Assembly: GCF_016887565.1 (NCBI RefSeq)
Contig: NZ_CP069396.1
Span: 6,492,001 to 6,556,000, forward strand
Reading direction: 5' to 3'
Length of the DNA stretch: 64,000 bases
From: Archangium violaceum
GTDB taxonomy: Bacteria > Myxococcota > Myxococcia > Myxococcales > Myxococcaceae
The position numbers and the translations under genes are program-made. Below the pieces are notes generated by a model, which saw only the letters and a program-made list of their open reading frames with translations, was not told the DNA's origin and made no database searches. Numbering within the stretch: position 1 is the stretch's first letter; the number at the start of each line of letters is the position of its first letter. Positions 33,378 to 41,037 of the stretch are shown here, one piece after another.

Positions 33378-34141
33378 TGGTCGACACGAGCTCCCGGTCG
33401 ATGATCGAGATCGTCGACCTGCACAAGTCCTTCGGCGATTACCAGGTCCTCACGGGCATCAACCTCTGCGTGCCCGAGGGGAACACCTGCGTCATCCTCG
33501 GGGGAAGCGGCTCGGGCAAGACGGTGCTGATGAAGCACATGATCGGCCTGCTCAAGCCGGACAAGGGGCAGGTCGTCATCGACGGCGAGGACGTCGTCCC
33601 CATGGGCGCCGAGGAGCTGGAGCGGATGAGGCGCAAGTTCGGCATGGTGTTCCAGGCCGCCGCCCTGTTCGACTCGATGGACGTCTTCGAGAACGTGGCC
33701 TTCCCGCTGCGCGAGCACAGCCAGCTGTCCGAGCAGGAGATCCGCAAGCTCGTCCGGGAGAAGCTGGACTTGATGGGCCTGCCGAAGACGGTGGAGGACA
33801 AGTTCCCGGCGGACCTGTCCGGCGGCATGCGCAAGCGCGTGGGCCTGGCCCGCGCCATCGTGATGAATCCGAAGATCGTCCTCTATGACGAGCCCACCAC
33901 GGGGTTGGATCCCATCACCACCGACTACGTGGACGAGATGATCCTCGCGGCCCAGCGGGAGCTGGGCATCACCAGTGTGGTGATCAGCCACGACATCGCC
34001 TCGGCCTTCAACATCGCGGACCAGATCGCCTTCCTCAGCAAGGGCATCATCCTGGAGCAGGGACCCCCGGAGCAGGTGCGCGCCTCGCGCCACCCCACCG
34101 TGGAGGTCTTCATGCAGACCTGGTTCGGAAAGAATGATTAG
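33377..34141 (+). CDS. mlaF: ABC transporter ATPase, MlaF/MkL family
   Basis: 254 residues. Walker A GGSGSGKT, Q-loop FQAAALF, signature LSGGMRKRV and Walker B IVLYDEPTTGLDP are all intact, and the Mkl/MlaF subfamily hallmark GMRKRVGLARA is evident. It powers the MCE lipid transporter formed with the adjacent permease and MCE protein. ATG 33377 overlaps the permease stop. A second Met at 33401 is a possible start. The mlaD gene begins 12 bp after its stop. Confidence 0.95.
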   Translation: MVDTSSRSMIEIVDLHKSFGDYQVLTGINLCVPEGNTCVILGGSGSGKTVLMKHMIGLLKPDKGQVVIDGEDVVPMGAEELERMRRKFGMVFQAAALFDSMDVFENVAFPLREHSQLSEQEIRKLVREKLDLMGLPKTVEDKFPADLSGGMRKRVGLARAIVMNPKIVLYDEPTTGLDPITTDYVDEMILAAQRELGITSVVISHDIASAFNIADQIAFLSKGIILEQGPPEQVRASRHPTVEVFMQTWFGKND

Positions 34142-34153
34142 GAGTCAGACCCG

Positions 34154-35677
34154 GTGAAGAAGCTCGTCACGCCTTTCCGTGTAGGTCTGCTGGTGCTGGT
34201 CGCCGGAGGATTCCTGTTCGGCTTCATCCTGTTCACCCGCAAGGGAGGGCTGAGCAAGGACGAGTCCATCCAGGTGTACGCCTACTTCCGGGACGCCTCG
34301 GGCCTGGGCGCCAAGAGCCGCATCCAGATCGCCGGCATCCCCGTGGGCGAGGTGGAGGACGTGAAGCTGGAGGGCACGCGCGCCCGCGTCACCGTGCGCG
34401 TGCGCCGCGACGTGGCGCTGCACCAGGACGCCGCCCTCATCAAGCGCTCGGAGTCCCTGCTGGGCGACTACCTGTTGGACCTCAACCCCGGCTCCGAGGT
34501 GGCGCCACCGATGGAGGAGGGCGGGGAGATCCGCAAGGTGGTCGACGTGCAGGGCATGGAGGCCGTGTTCGCCTCGCTCAGTCAGATCACCTCCGACATC
34601 CAGCAGGTGACGGGGGCGCTGCGCGACGTGCTCGGCGGAGACAAGGGCACGGGCTCGCTCGAGCGCATCATCGCCAGCCTGGTGCGCGTGTCCGAGTCGG
34701 TGGACCTCACGGTGCGCAGCAGCGCCGAGCGCCTGGACGCCATCCTGCGCAACTTCGAGGGCGTGAGCGCCGACGTGCGTGGCATCACCGCCGACAACGA
34801 GGAGAGCGTCGGTCACATCGTGCACAACATCGAGATCATCACCCGCGACACGCGCGAGGTGCTCTCCACGGTGCAGAAGATCGTCGGCGGCAGCGCGGAA
34901 GGGGACCTGAAGGAGAGCGTGTCCAGCCTGAAGCAGACGATGAACCGGCTGGACAAGACGCTGGCCAACCTGGAGGAGATCACCTCCCGGGTGAACCGCG
35001 GCGAGGGCGCCGTGGGCGCGCTGGTGGCCGACAAGCGCCTGGGCCAGAAGATCTCCGAGTCCGTGGAGGACCTGTCCGACTTCTCCTCGAAGCTCACCGG
35101 GCTCCAGACGGAAGTGGGCCTGCAGGCCACCTATCTGATGGGGCAGGGGGCCTCGAAGAACAGCCTGTCGGTGCGGCTGGCCCCCAAGCCGGACAAGTAC
35201 TACCTGCTGGAGCTGGTGGACGATCCGCGCGGCACCACCGAGACGCAGTACGTGCAGTCCAACCCGCCGTCCTCGGGCGATCCGGTCCTCCAGACGCAGA
35301 AGATCACCAAGGAGGGCTTCAAGTTCAGCGCCCAGTTCGCCAAGCGCTACTACTTCACCACGCTGCGCTTCGGCATCATCGAGTCCACCGGTGGCGTGGG
35401 CGCCGACTTCCACTTCTTCAAGGACCACCTGATGTTGAGGCTGGATGCCTTCAACTTCTCGGTGGACGAGCTGCGCTACCCGCGCTTGAGGGCTTCGCTC
35501 AGGGCCCAGGCGTTCGACCGGCTCTTCATCACCGCCGGCATGGACGACGTGTTCAACAACCCCGTGCGCGACAGCAACCGGCGCATGCTCGGGGGCCGGG
35601 ATTTCTTCTTCGGCGGCGGCATCTACTTCACCGACGATGATTTGAAGGCCATCCTTCCCGCCGTCCCCACACCGTGA
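34154..35677 (+). CDS. mlaD: MCE-domain protein, MlaD family
   Basis: 507 residues. One N-terminal transmembrane anchor (VGLLVLVAGGFLFGFILFT) is followed by an MCE domain (~37-115: IQVYAYFRDASGLGAKSRIQIAGIPVGEV). A long helical region (~130-330) is rich in Ser, Val, Asp and Glu, and the C-terminal part looks like alternating beta strands (KRYYFTTLRFGIIESTG). This is longer than the ~180-residue enterobacterial MlaD and fits the extended MCE proteins that form a tunnel to the outer membrane. GTG 34154 lies 12 bp after mlaF. Together with mlaE and mlaF it forms a phospholipid or hydrophobic substrate transporter. Confidence 0.9.
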   Translation: MKKLVTPFRVGLLVLVAGGFLFGFILFTRKGGLSKDESIQVYAYFRDASGLGAKSRIQIAGIPVGEVEDVKLEGTRARVTVRVRRDVALHQDAALIKRSESLLGDYLLDLNPGSEVAPPMEEGGEIRKVVDVQGMEAVFASLSQITSDIQQVTGALRDVLGGDKGTGSLERIIASLVRVSESVDLTVRSSAERLDAILRNFEGVSADVRGITADNEESVGHIVHNIEIITRDTREVLSTVQKIVGGSAEGDLKESVSSLKQTMNRLDKTLANLEEITSRVNRGEGAVGALVADKRLGQKISESVEDLSDFSSKLTGLQTEVGLQATYLMGQGASKNSLSVRLAPKPDKYYLLELVDDPRGTTETQYVQSNPPSSGDPVLQTQKITKEGFKFSAQFAKRYYFTTLRFGIIESTGGVGADFHFFKDHLMLRLDAFNFSVDELRYPRLRASLRAQAFDRLFITAGMDDVFNNPVRDSNRRMLGGRDFFFGGGIYFTDDDLKAILPAVPTP

Positions 35678-35699
35678 GGACCCGAGTCTCCCGGATATC

Positions 35700-35728
35700 T
35701 TGACCTGACTGGCCGAAAAGTCGTACCT
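35700..35728 (+). promoter_or_regulatory. Weak promoter candidate before the PfkB-type kinase gene
   Basis: TTGACC (35700-35705), a 17-bp spacer and GTACCT (35723-35728) lie in the 120-bp gap after mlaD. The -35 is good but the -10 is poor, so the call rests on spacing and position. Confidence 0.25.
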
Positions 35729-35797
35729 CGCACGGGCACGGGCGGTCCGCCGGGAGCCCCGTGCCTGTCGTCACGGCCTCTTCTCCCTGGAAAGCCC

Positions 35798-36721
35798 ATG
35801 TCTCTTCTCGTCGTTGGCTCGGTCGCGCTGGACTCGGTGGAAACCCCCTTCGGATTGAAGGAGGACATCCTCGGCGGCTCCGCCACCTACTTCTCCACCT
35901 CCGCTTCGTTCTTCACGCCCGTGAAGATGGTGGCCGTGGTGGGCGAGGACTTCCCCCAGGCCCACCTGGACTTCCTCAAGGGCCGGGGCGTGGACCTCGA
36001 GGGCATCACCCGCGAGAAGGGCCGCACCTTCCGTTGGAAGGGCCGCTACGGCTGGCAGCTCAACGAGGCCGAGACGCTCGACACCCAGCTCAACGTCTTC
36101 CAGTCGTTCTCGCCCAAGCTGCCCGAGAGCTACCGCGATGCCCAGTTCGTGTTCCTGGGCAACATCCACCCCGAGCTCCAGTCCCAGGTGGTGGATCAGG
36201 TGAAGGGGCCCAAGCTGGTGGCCGCCGACACCATGAACTTCTGGATCAACGGCAGCCGGCCCTCGCTGCTCAAGACGCTCAAGCGCGTCAACCTGCTCTT
36301 CGTCAACGACGCCGAGGCCCGCCAGCTCTCCGGTGAGCACAACATCGTGCGCGCCGCCCGCGCCATCCTCGGCATGGGCCCCCAGCGCATCGTGGTCAAG
36401 CGCGGCGAGTACGGCGCGCTCCTCTTCGACCAGGAGCACATCTTCGCCTGCCCGGCGCTGCCCCTGGCGGACGTGTTCGACCCCACCGGGGCCGGGGACA
36501 CCTTCGCCGGTGGCTTCATGGGCACCCTGGCCACCGCCGGCCGCGTGGACGGCGAGGTGCTGCGCCGCGCCATGGTGATGGGCAGCGTCATGGCCTCCTT
36601 CACCGTGGAGAAGTTCAGTCTCGAACGTTTGCGCGAGGTGGAGCGCAACGACATCCGCGTCCGATTCTCGGAATTCAAGCGACTCACGCATTTCGAGGAA
36701 CTGGGGCCACTCGACGGGTAA
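35798..36721 (+). CDS. PfkB-family sugar/nucleoside kinase
   Basis: 307 residues. The family phosphorylates sugars or nucleosides (ribokinase, adenosine kinase, fructokinase and others). The N-terminal GG motif occurs as ILGGSATYFSTSASF. The C-terminal catalytic signature is DPTGAGDTFAGGFMG, with the general base D234 and the anion hole GAGD. The protein is slightly short and lacks a long lid, close to archaeal/bacterial adenosine-kinase-like members. ATG 35798 follows an AT-richer gap with a weak promoter candidate. The substrate cannot be told from the sequence, and the neighbours (MCE transport, PilZ) give no clear hint. Confidence 0.9.
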   Translation: MSLLVVGSVALDSVETPFGLKEDILGGSATYFSTSASFFTPVKMVAVVGEDFPQAHLDFLKGRGVDLEGITREKGRTFRWKGRYGWQLNEAETLDTQLNVFQSFSPKLPESYRDAQFVFLGNIHPELQSQVVDQVKGPKLVAADTMNFWINGSRPSLLKTLKRVNLLFVNDAEARQLSGEHNIVRAARAILGMGPQRIVVKRGEYGALLFDQEHIFACPALPLADVFDPTGAGDTFAGGFMGTLATAGRVDGEVLRRAMVMGSVMASFTVEKFSLERLREVERNDIRVRFSEFKRLTHFEELGPLDG

Positions 36722-36751
36722 GCAGATTTCCGGTGAGGTGGGACCCCCTCC

Positions 36752-36780
36752 TTGACGGATTTTTACGCTGTCACTAGTCT
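36752..36780 (+). promoter_or_regulatory. Promoter candidate for the PilZ gene
   Basis: TTGACG (36752-36757), a 17-bp spacer (36758-36774) and TAGTCT (36775-36780) give the best sigma70-like match seen in the window's intergenic DNA. A transcript starting near 36787 would begin within the hairpin at 36781-36816. Confidence 0.45.
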
Positions 36781-36816
36781 CCGCTCTTGCGAATCCTGAT
36801 TCTTGGGAAAGAGCGG
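36781..36816 (+). promoter_or_regulatory. 5' leader hairpin upstream of the PilZ gene
   Basis: Outer arms CCGCTCTT (36781-36788) and AAGAGCGG (36809-36816) are perfectly complementary, and an inner GAATC/GATTC pair lies within the loop. Being at the predicted transcript 5' end and ~48 bases before the start codon, it could stabilise the mRNA, block translation, or serve as a DNA operator. Confidence 0.45.
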
Positions 36817-36863
36817 TAGGGCGTGGGGACGCGCGTGACGGCCGCGCACCGGAGGACAAGGGG

Positions 36864-37211
36864 TTGCGGACGGAGAACCGAAAGCACGCTCGTATCACCT
36901 CGCGCCTGCGCTGCTGGTGCGAGGCGGAGAACATCACCCTGTACGCGCGGGTGGCGAATCTGAGCGAGGGGGGATTGTTCCTCCAGACGAACACGCCACT
37001 GGCCCAGGGCCGGCGGACGTTGCTGAAGCTGGGCGGGGGGACGGTGCGGGAGGTGATGGCCGAGGCGACCGTGGTGTGGCGACGTCCCCAACGGGAGCAG
37101 CTGGGCCCCCCTGGCATGGGGTTGAAGTTCGAAGGACTGGATGCTGGCGCGCTGACCCTACTACAGCGCATCATCTCCGAAGAGCAGCGAGGGTTCGTGC
37201 TCGGCACCTGA
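36864..37211 (+). CDS. PilZ domain protein (c-di-GMP receptor)
   Basis: 115 residues, essentially one PilZ domain. The two c-di-GMP contacts are present: RxxxR as RKHAR (near residue 6-10) and the N/DxSxxG motif as NLSEGGLF. The C-terminal strand has the usual GxGVKFxxLD-like end (GMGLKFEGLDAG). Such proteins bind cyclic di-GMP and switch motility, polysaccharide or transcription outputs. TTG 36864 is chosen because GGAGGACAAGGGG lies just upstream. It is followed after 31 bp by a metallophosphoesterase gene. A diguanylate cyclase that could supply its ligand is encoded at 57601-58560. Confidence 0.92.
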   Translation: MRTENRKHARITSRLRCWCEAENITLYARVANLSEGGLFLQTNTPLAQGRRTLLKLGGGTVREVMAEATVVWRRPQREQLGPPGMGLKFEGLDAGALTLLQRIISEEQRGFVLGT

Positions 37212-37242
37212 CGGGCGGGCCTGGGGCCCGCGGGAACTCCAC

Positions 37243-37974
37243 ATGCGCATCGCGATCATCTCCGACATCCACTCCAACATCGAGGCGTTGACGGAGGTGC
37301 TGCGGGTCGCGGAAGAGCAGAAGGTGGATCGAATCGTGTCGCTGGGGGACGTGGTGGGCTATGGGGCCTCGCCCAATACCTGCTGTGACCTGGTGCGCTC
37401 GGTGACCGAGGTGACGCTGCTGGGCAACCACGACGCGGCGGTGGCCGGGCGGATGGACTACTCGTACTACTACGACGCCGCCCGCCACGCGCTCGACTGG
37501 TCCGCCGGGGTGTTGTCGGACGAGAACATGGATTGGCTGAAGAGCCTCCCGTACACGTACCGGATCGGGGACGTGGGGTTCAGCCATGGCTCGCCGGTGG
37601 AGCCCAAGGCGTACGAGTACATCTTCGCGCTGGAGCAGGCGCGGGAGCTGGCGCCGTACGTGGAGCACCTGCCGGAGGTGACGTTCATCGGGCACAGCCA
37701 TTTGTGCAAGGCGTTCGCCATCGGCAACGGCGAGGTGCACGACGTGGTGGCGCAGAAGTTCGGCATCCGGCGGGGCTACAAGTACATCATCTCGGTGGGC
37801 AGCGTGGGGCAGCCGCGGGACTACGACAACCGGGCGTGCTTCGTCATCTGCGACACCGGGGCGCGCACGGTGGAGTACCTCCGGGTGGAGTACGACATCG
37901 AGTCGGCGGCGCAGAAGATCTTCGACGCCTCGCTGGCGCTGAACTTCGGTAAGCGCCTGTTCCTCGGGGTGTAG
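37243..37974 (+). CDS. Calcineurin-like metallophosphoesterase
   Basis: 243 residues. All five metal/phosphate motifs are visible: DIH (D8, H10), GDVVGY (D36), GNHD (N62-H63), GSPVEP with the H of FSHG, and GHSH near residue 150. The order and size match YfcE/Mj0936-type phosphodiesterases, which hydrolyse phosphodiesters such as 2',3'- or 3',5'-cyclic nucleotides, or phosphomonoesters. It is cytosolic, with no signal peptide. ATG 37243 is unambiguous. Its closeness to the PilZ gene is suggestive of nucleotide signalling, but the substrate is not known. Confidence 0.92.
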   Translation: MRIAIISDIHSNIEALTEVLRVAEEQKVDRIVSLGDVVGYGASPNTCCDLVRSVTEVTLLGNHDAAVAGRMDYSYYYDAARHALDWSAGVLSDENMDWLKSLPYTYRIGDVGFSHGSPVEPKAYEYIFALEQARELAPYVEHLPEVTFIGHSHLCKAFAIGNGEVHDVVAQKFGIRRGYKYIISVGSVGQPRDYDNRACFVICDTGARTVEYLRVEYDIESAAQKIFDASLALNFGKRLFLGV

Positions 37975-38030
37975 TTGGCTCGCCCAGCCGTGCGTCCAAC
38001 GGCTTGACGACCGTCTCGGAGAGGTGCGGT

Positions 38031-38682
38031 TTGCTCACTCGTTTCGGCGCGCTGGCGCTGAGCGTTCTTCTGCTCCAACTCGGATGTGCCACGGGGACGG
38101 TCTACGGGACTCCGTTTGCGCCTCCGCAACGCGGTTGGGGAGGAGGGGAGCGCGGTGTTCCCTCCCACTACGCGCAATCCTGCATCTCCCAACCAGCGGC
38201 TTGCGCGCCCGTTGGAGCCACCGGGGAGATCGTCGTCTCCCCGCGGCAATTACCCGAGTGATGCCGAGTGCGGACGCGTGGTGGGCCGCACCCCGAAGGG
38301 GGTGGACATCACCAGGGCCATGGAGCTCGGAAAGATGAAGCACGAGGTGGCCTTTGCCTGTGTCGAGCGAGAGCTCGGACCGGAATTCGCGGACCACCTC
38401 ACCAGGGAACCACGCTACGGCAAGAATCCCGATACCGGTCGGTATTCCCTCTCGGAGCAGTGGGACGACTCTCTGGTCCCCGACATCGTTCTGCACCTGG
38501 TTCGCAACGCCAACAGGATTCAATTCATCTACGACTTCCTTTTTCCTTGTACCTCCAAGAGCAAGAGCAATCCCCTCGGTGTGGATGCGAGGAATTTGAG
38601 CACGAAGCAGACGAAGTACACACCTCTCGGTGGCAACCAGAAGCCTGCTCTCGTCACTCCTCAGCTTGGAATCAGCCGATGA
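38031..38682 (+). pseudogene. Lipoprotein toxin-like gene split by an apparent +1 frameshift
   Basis: Frame one starts at TTG 38031, supported by GAGAGG six bases upstream. It gives a lipoprotein signal (FGALALSVLLLQLGC) and a Gly/Pro-rich start (TPFAPPQRGWGGGERG), then leaves sense and stops at 38261. The frame one base later is open from before 38086 to TGA 38682. It encodes a folded-looking C-terminal domain (ECGRVVGRTPKGVDITR, CVERELGPEFADHLTRE, QWDDSLVPDIVLHLVRNANRIQFIYDF). One extra base, most likely in the G-rich run near 38140-38160, would join them into a 216-residue lipoprotein. The downstream gene looks like its immunity partner. The toxic activity is unknown, and a sequencing error is possible. 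Confidence 0.55.
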
Positions 38683-39358
38683 GACGGTCCATCGCTACGT
38701 GAAGAACCAGTTCGAGCGTACCGTTGAGTTGTTGAGCGGCGACTCCGTCAGTGGCTACGGTTTCTTCTACTGGGCCCGCCTGCCTTGGCGCACGCGGACT
38801 CGTGTCGCGGAAGAAGTCAGCCTGGTGAGCTTCTCCTGGCCCACGGAGTACCTCGAGGAGCACGGCCCCGGGAAAATGCGCGAGCTGGCCATGGAGCTCT
38901 CCTCGCCGCTCCCATTCTCCTCCGGTCACGCGGGCCTGGCCTTCTATTCTCCCAACACCTTCTGTGACTCCATGAAGGGGATTCACGAGGAGTGCTTTCG
39001 TCATCCGGGAATGGATGTGTCCCATGGCATCCGGGAACTCGGGACCCGAGTCGATGGGGTGCATTGGCTCAACTTCCTGGGCCAGCCGGTGCTCGGGGAG
39101 TTGGGCGGCGCGGCGGGTCTGCGCGCCCGGCTGCATTCCCCCGGGACCACCGTCCAGGAGATGGAGGAGCAACGGGCGGTGGTGACCCTGGGGCAGTGGC
39201 CCGAGGCCGGAGACCTGACCCGCGGCCAGGACCTCCCCGCGTACCGTGAGCTCGCGCGTGTGCTGGAGCCCTGGTTGTACGAGTGCCCCAGCTACTACGA
39301 CTTCGACGACGCCTCCCACGAGGAGACCCTCCGGTGGTGGCGTCGCTTCCTCGACTGA
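38630..39358 (+). CDS. DUF3396-like (type VI immunity family) immunity protein
   Basis: 242 residues as drawn from GTG 38630. The core (VSFSWPTEYLEEHGPGKMRELAMELSSPLPFSSGHAGLAF, then WLNFLGQPVLGELGGAAGLRARLHSPGTTVQEME) matches what I remember of DUF3396 proteins, which are encoded next to lipoprotein toxins in myxobacteria. The start is uncertain: the N-terminus is shorter than in the members I recall, the GTG lacks a Shine-Dalgarno, and it overlaps the toxin frame by 53 bases. TTG 38666 is another option. It is probably cytosolic and neutralises the product of the gene just upstream. The assignment of partner and class is by context and memory. Confidence 0.65.
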   Translation: MATRSLLSSLLSLESADETVHRYVKNQFERTVELLSGDSVSGYGFFYWARLPWRTRTRVAEEVSLVSFSWPTEYLEEHGPGKMRELAMELSSPLPFSSGHAGLAFYSPNTFCDSMKGIHEECFRHPGMDVSHGIRELGTRVDGVHWLNFLGQPVLGELGGAAGLRARLHSPGTTVQEMEEQRAVVTLGQWPEAGDLTRGQDLPAYRELARVLEPWLYECPSYYDFDDASHEETLRWWRRFLD

Positions 39359-39423
39359 GGATTCGGGCTCCCCGCGCGAAAAAGGGGCGCGGCGGCCCGG
39401 AAATGTCGTAGAAAACCGGCCCC

Positions 39424-40137
39424 GTGCGGACCTACACCCCTGTTTCTGGCCGGATTTTCACTGGTCTCCTGACGGCGCTCCTGGTGGTGGCGGCCCCCGT
39501 GGCCTGCCGCAAGCCCGCTCAGCCCTCAGAGGCCTACACCCAGGCTCACACCCTCTTCGGCAAGCTGTATGGCGCCAAGGGCGACGAGGCCTTCCTGGAT
39601 CCCCAGATGGACCAGGTGGAATCCCTGCTGTCCCAGGTGCCCTCGGACAGCCTCGACGCACCGGCCGCCCATGATCTGCGCGCCCGCATCCAGGCCGGCA
39701 AGCAGCAGGCCCAGGCGCGGGAGAAGGCCCAGAACGACGCCCTCGCCAGCGCGCGCACGCCGGCGGGGATGCCCCCTGGATTCGGCTCGTCCTCGGAGCC
39801 CACGCCTCCCGCTCCCACTCCCTCCGAGGAGGCTCCCGAGGCCCAGGCCGAGCCCCCCGATGCCGGCACGGGCGGCATGCCCGGGATCGGTACCCCGGTG
39901 GCCCAGCTGGCGAGCGGCTTCTCCGGCTGCTTCCAGAAGGGGGAGCAGATCGACGTGAAGGGTCGCGGTTTGCGCGAACGCTGGGAATTGCAGGACCGCG
40001 TGGCGTGTCGCCAGCAGTATGCCTCGCTCCAGGAGCAGGTGCTGATCATCGAAGAAGGCAAGGTGCTCGCCCTGGTCTCCAAGAGCGCGATCCAGGCCAT
40101 TCCCGTGGACGGCGGTACGCCTCCCGCGGGTCGCTGA
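39424..40137 (+). CDS. Lipoprotein with Pro-rich linker, function unknown
   Basis: 237 residues from GTG 39424. A lipoprotein signal (TGLLTALLVVAAPVAC, Cys ~28) is followed by a helical stretch (SEAYTQAHTLFGKLYGAKGDEAFLDPQMDQVESLLSQ) and a Pro/Glu/Ala linker (~110-150). A small C-terminal beta domain contains two Cys (SGCFQKGEQIDVKGRG, RVACRQQY), possibly a disulfide. No catalytic motif is seen. It is upstream of psd by 57 bp and may share its transcript. I do not recognise the family. Confidence 0.72.
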   Translation: MRTYTPVSGRIFTGLLTALLVVAAPVACRKPAQPSEAYTQAHTLFGKLYGAKGDEAFLDPQMDQVESLLSQVPSDSLDAPAAHDLRARIQAGKQQAQAREKAQNDALASARTPAGMPPGFGSSSEPTPPAPTPSEEAPEAQAEPPDAGTGGMPGIGTPVAQLASGFSGCFQKGEQIDVKGRGLRERWELQDRVACRQQYASLQEQVLIIEEGKVLALVSKSAIQAIPVDGGTPPAGR

Positions 40138-40194
40138 AGCACGCCCCCCGCATCTCCATTCCACCTCGGACATCTCTCGAGCGGTACCGGTCTC

Positions 40195-41037
40195 ATGAAC
40201 GAACAGACCTTCATGAAGTTGATGCAGATCCTCCCCAAGTCCGCGCTGTCCACGGCGGTGGGAATGGCCACGCGCCTGCCCGTGCCGGCTCCGTTGCACC
40301 GGGCGGCCATCAAGACCTTCGCCAAGGCCTACAACGTCGACGTGGCCGAGGCGGAGCACGCCCTGGAGCACTACCCCACGTTCGCCCAGTTCTTCACCCG
40401 CGGGCTCAAGGCCGGCTCCCGTCCGGTCGACCCGGGTGCGAAGGTGGTCGTGTCCCCGGTGGACGGCGCCGTGTCCCAGGTGGGCTACGCCGAGCACGGC
40501 CGCGTGATGCAGGCCAAGGGCATCCACTACACGGTGGGCGAGCTGCTCGGTGACGAGAAGGCCGCCGAGCCCTTCCACGGCGGCGCGTGGACCACCATCT
40601 ACCTGTCCCCGCGCGACTACCACCGCATCCACTCGCCGCTGGGCGGGAAGATCACCGGGTACGCCTACATCCCCGGCGAGTTCTGGCCCGTCAACCCGGC
40701 CTCGGTGAAGAACAAGCAGGCGCTCTTCTGCGTCAACGAGCGGCTCGTCACCTACCTGGACACCGTGGCCGGCAAGTGCGCCGTGGTGAAGGTGGGCGCC
40801 ACGTGCGTGTCGCGCATCAAGGCCGCCTACGACGAGATCCTCACCCACGACGGCAAGCCGGGCAAGGTGCACCGCTACGACACCGCCATCCCCGTGGAGA
40901 AGGGTGGCGAGCTGGGCCGCTTCGAGATGGGCTCCACCGTCATCCTCGTGTTCGAGCCGGGCCGCGTGAAGTGGGACGAGGGCTTCCAGCCCGAGGCCGT
41001 GGTGCGCATGGGCCGGCGCATTGGAGAGATTCCGTGA
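40195..41037 (+). CDS. psd: Phosphatidylserine decarboxylase
   Basis: 280 residues. It converts phosphatidylserine to phosphatidylethanolamine at the inner membrane. The proenzyme cleaves itself at the GST motif FEMGSTVILVFEPG (S247 becomes the pyruvoyl group of the alpha chain). The beta-chain motifs FFTRGLKAGSRPVD, SPVDGAVSQVG and YLSPRDYHRIHSPLGG are present with the catalytic His. Its length and the GST in place of LGST fit the family. GTGA overlap with hisS shows tight packing, although the two reactions are not related. Confidence 0.96.
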   Translation: MNEQTFMKLMQILPKSALSTAVGMATRLPVPAPLHRAAIKTFAKAYNVDVAEAEHALEHYPTFAQFFTRGLKAGSRPVDPGAKVVVSPVDGAVSQVGYAEHGRVMQAKGIHYTVGELLGDEKAAEPFHGGAWTTIYLSPRDYHRIHSPLGGKITGYAYIPGEFWPVNPASVKNKQALFCVNERLVTYLDTVAGKCAVVKVGATCVSRIKAAYDEILTHDGKPGKVHRYDTAIPVEKGGELGRFEMGSTVILVFEPGRVKWDEGFQPEAVVRMGRRIGEIP

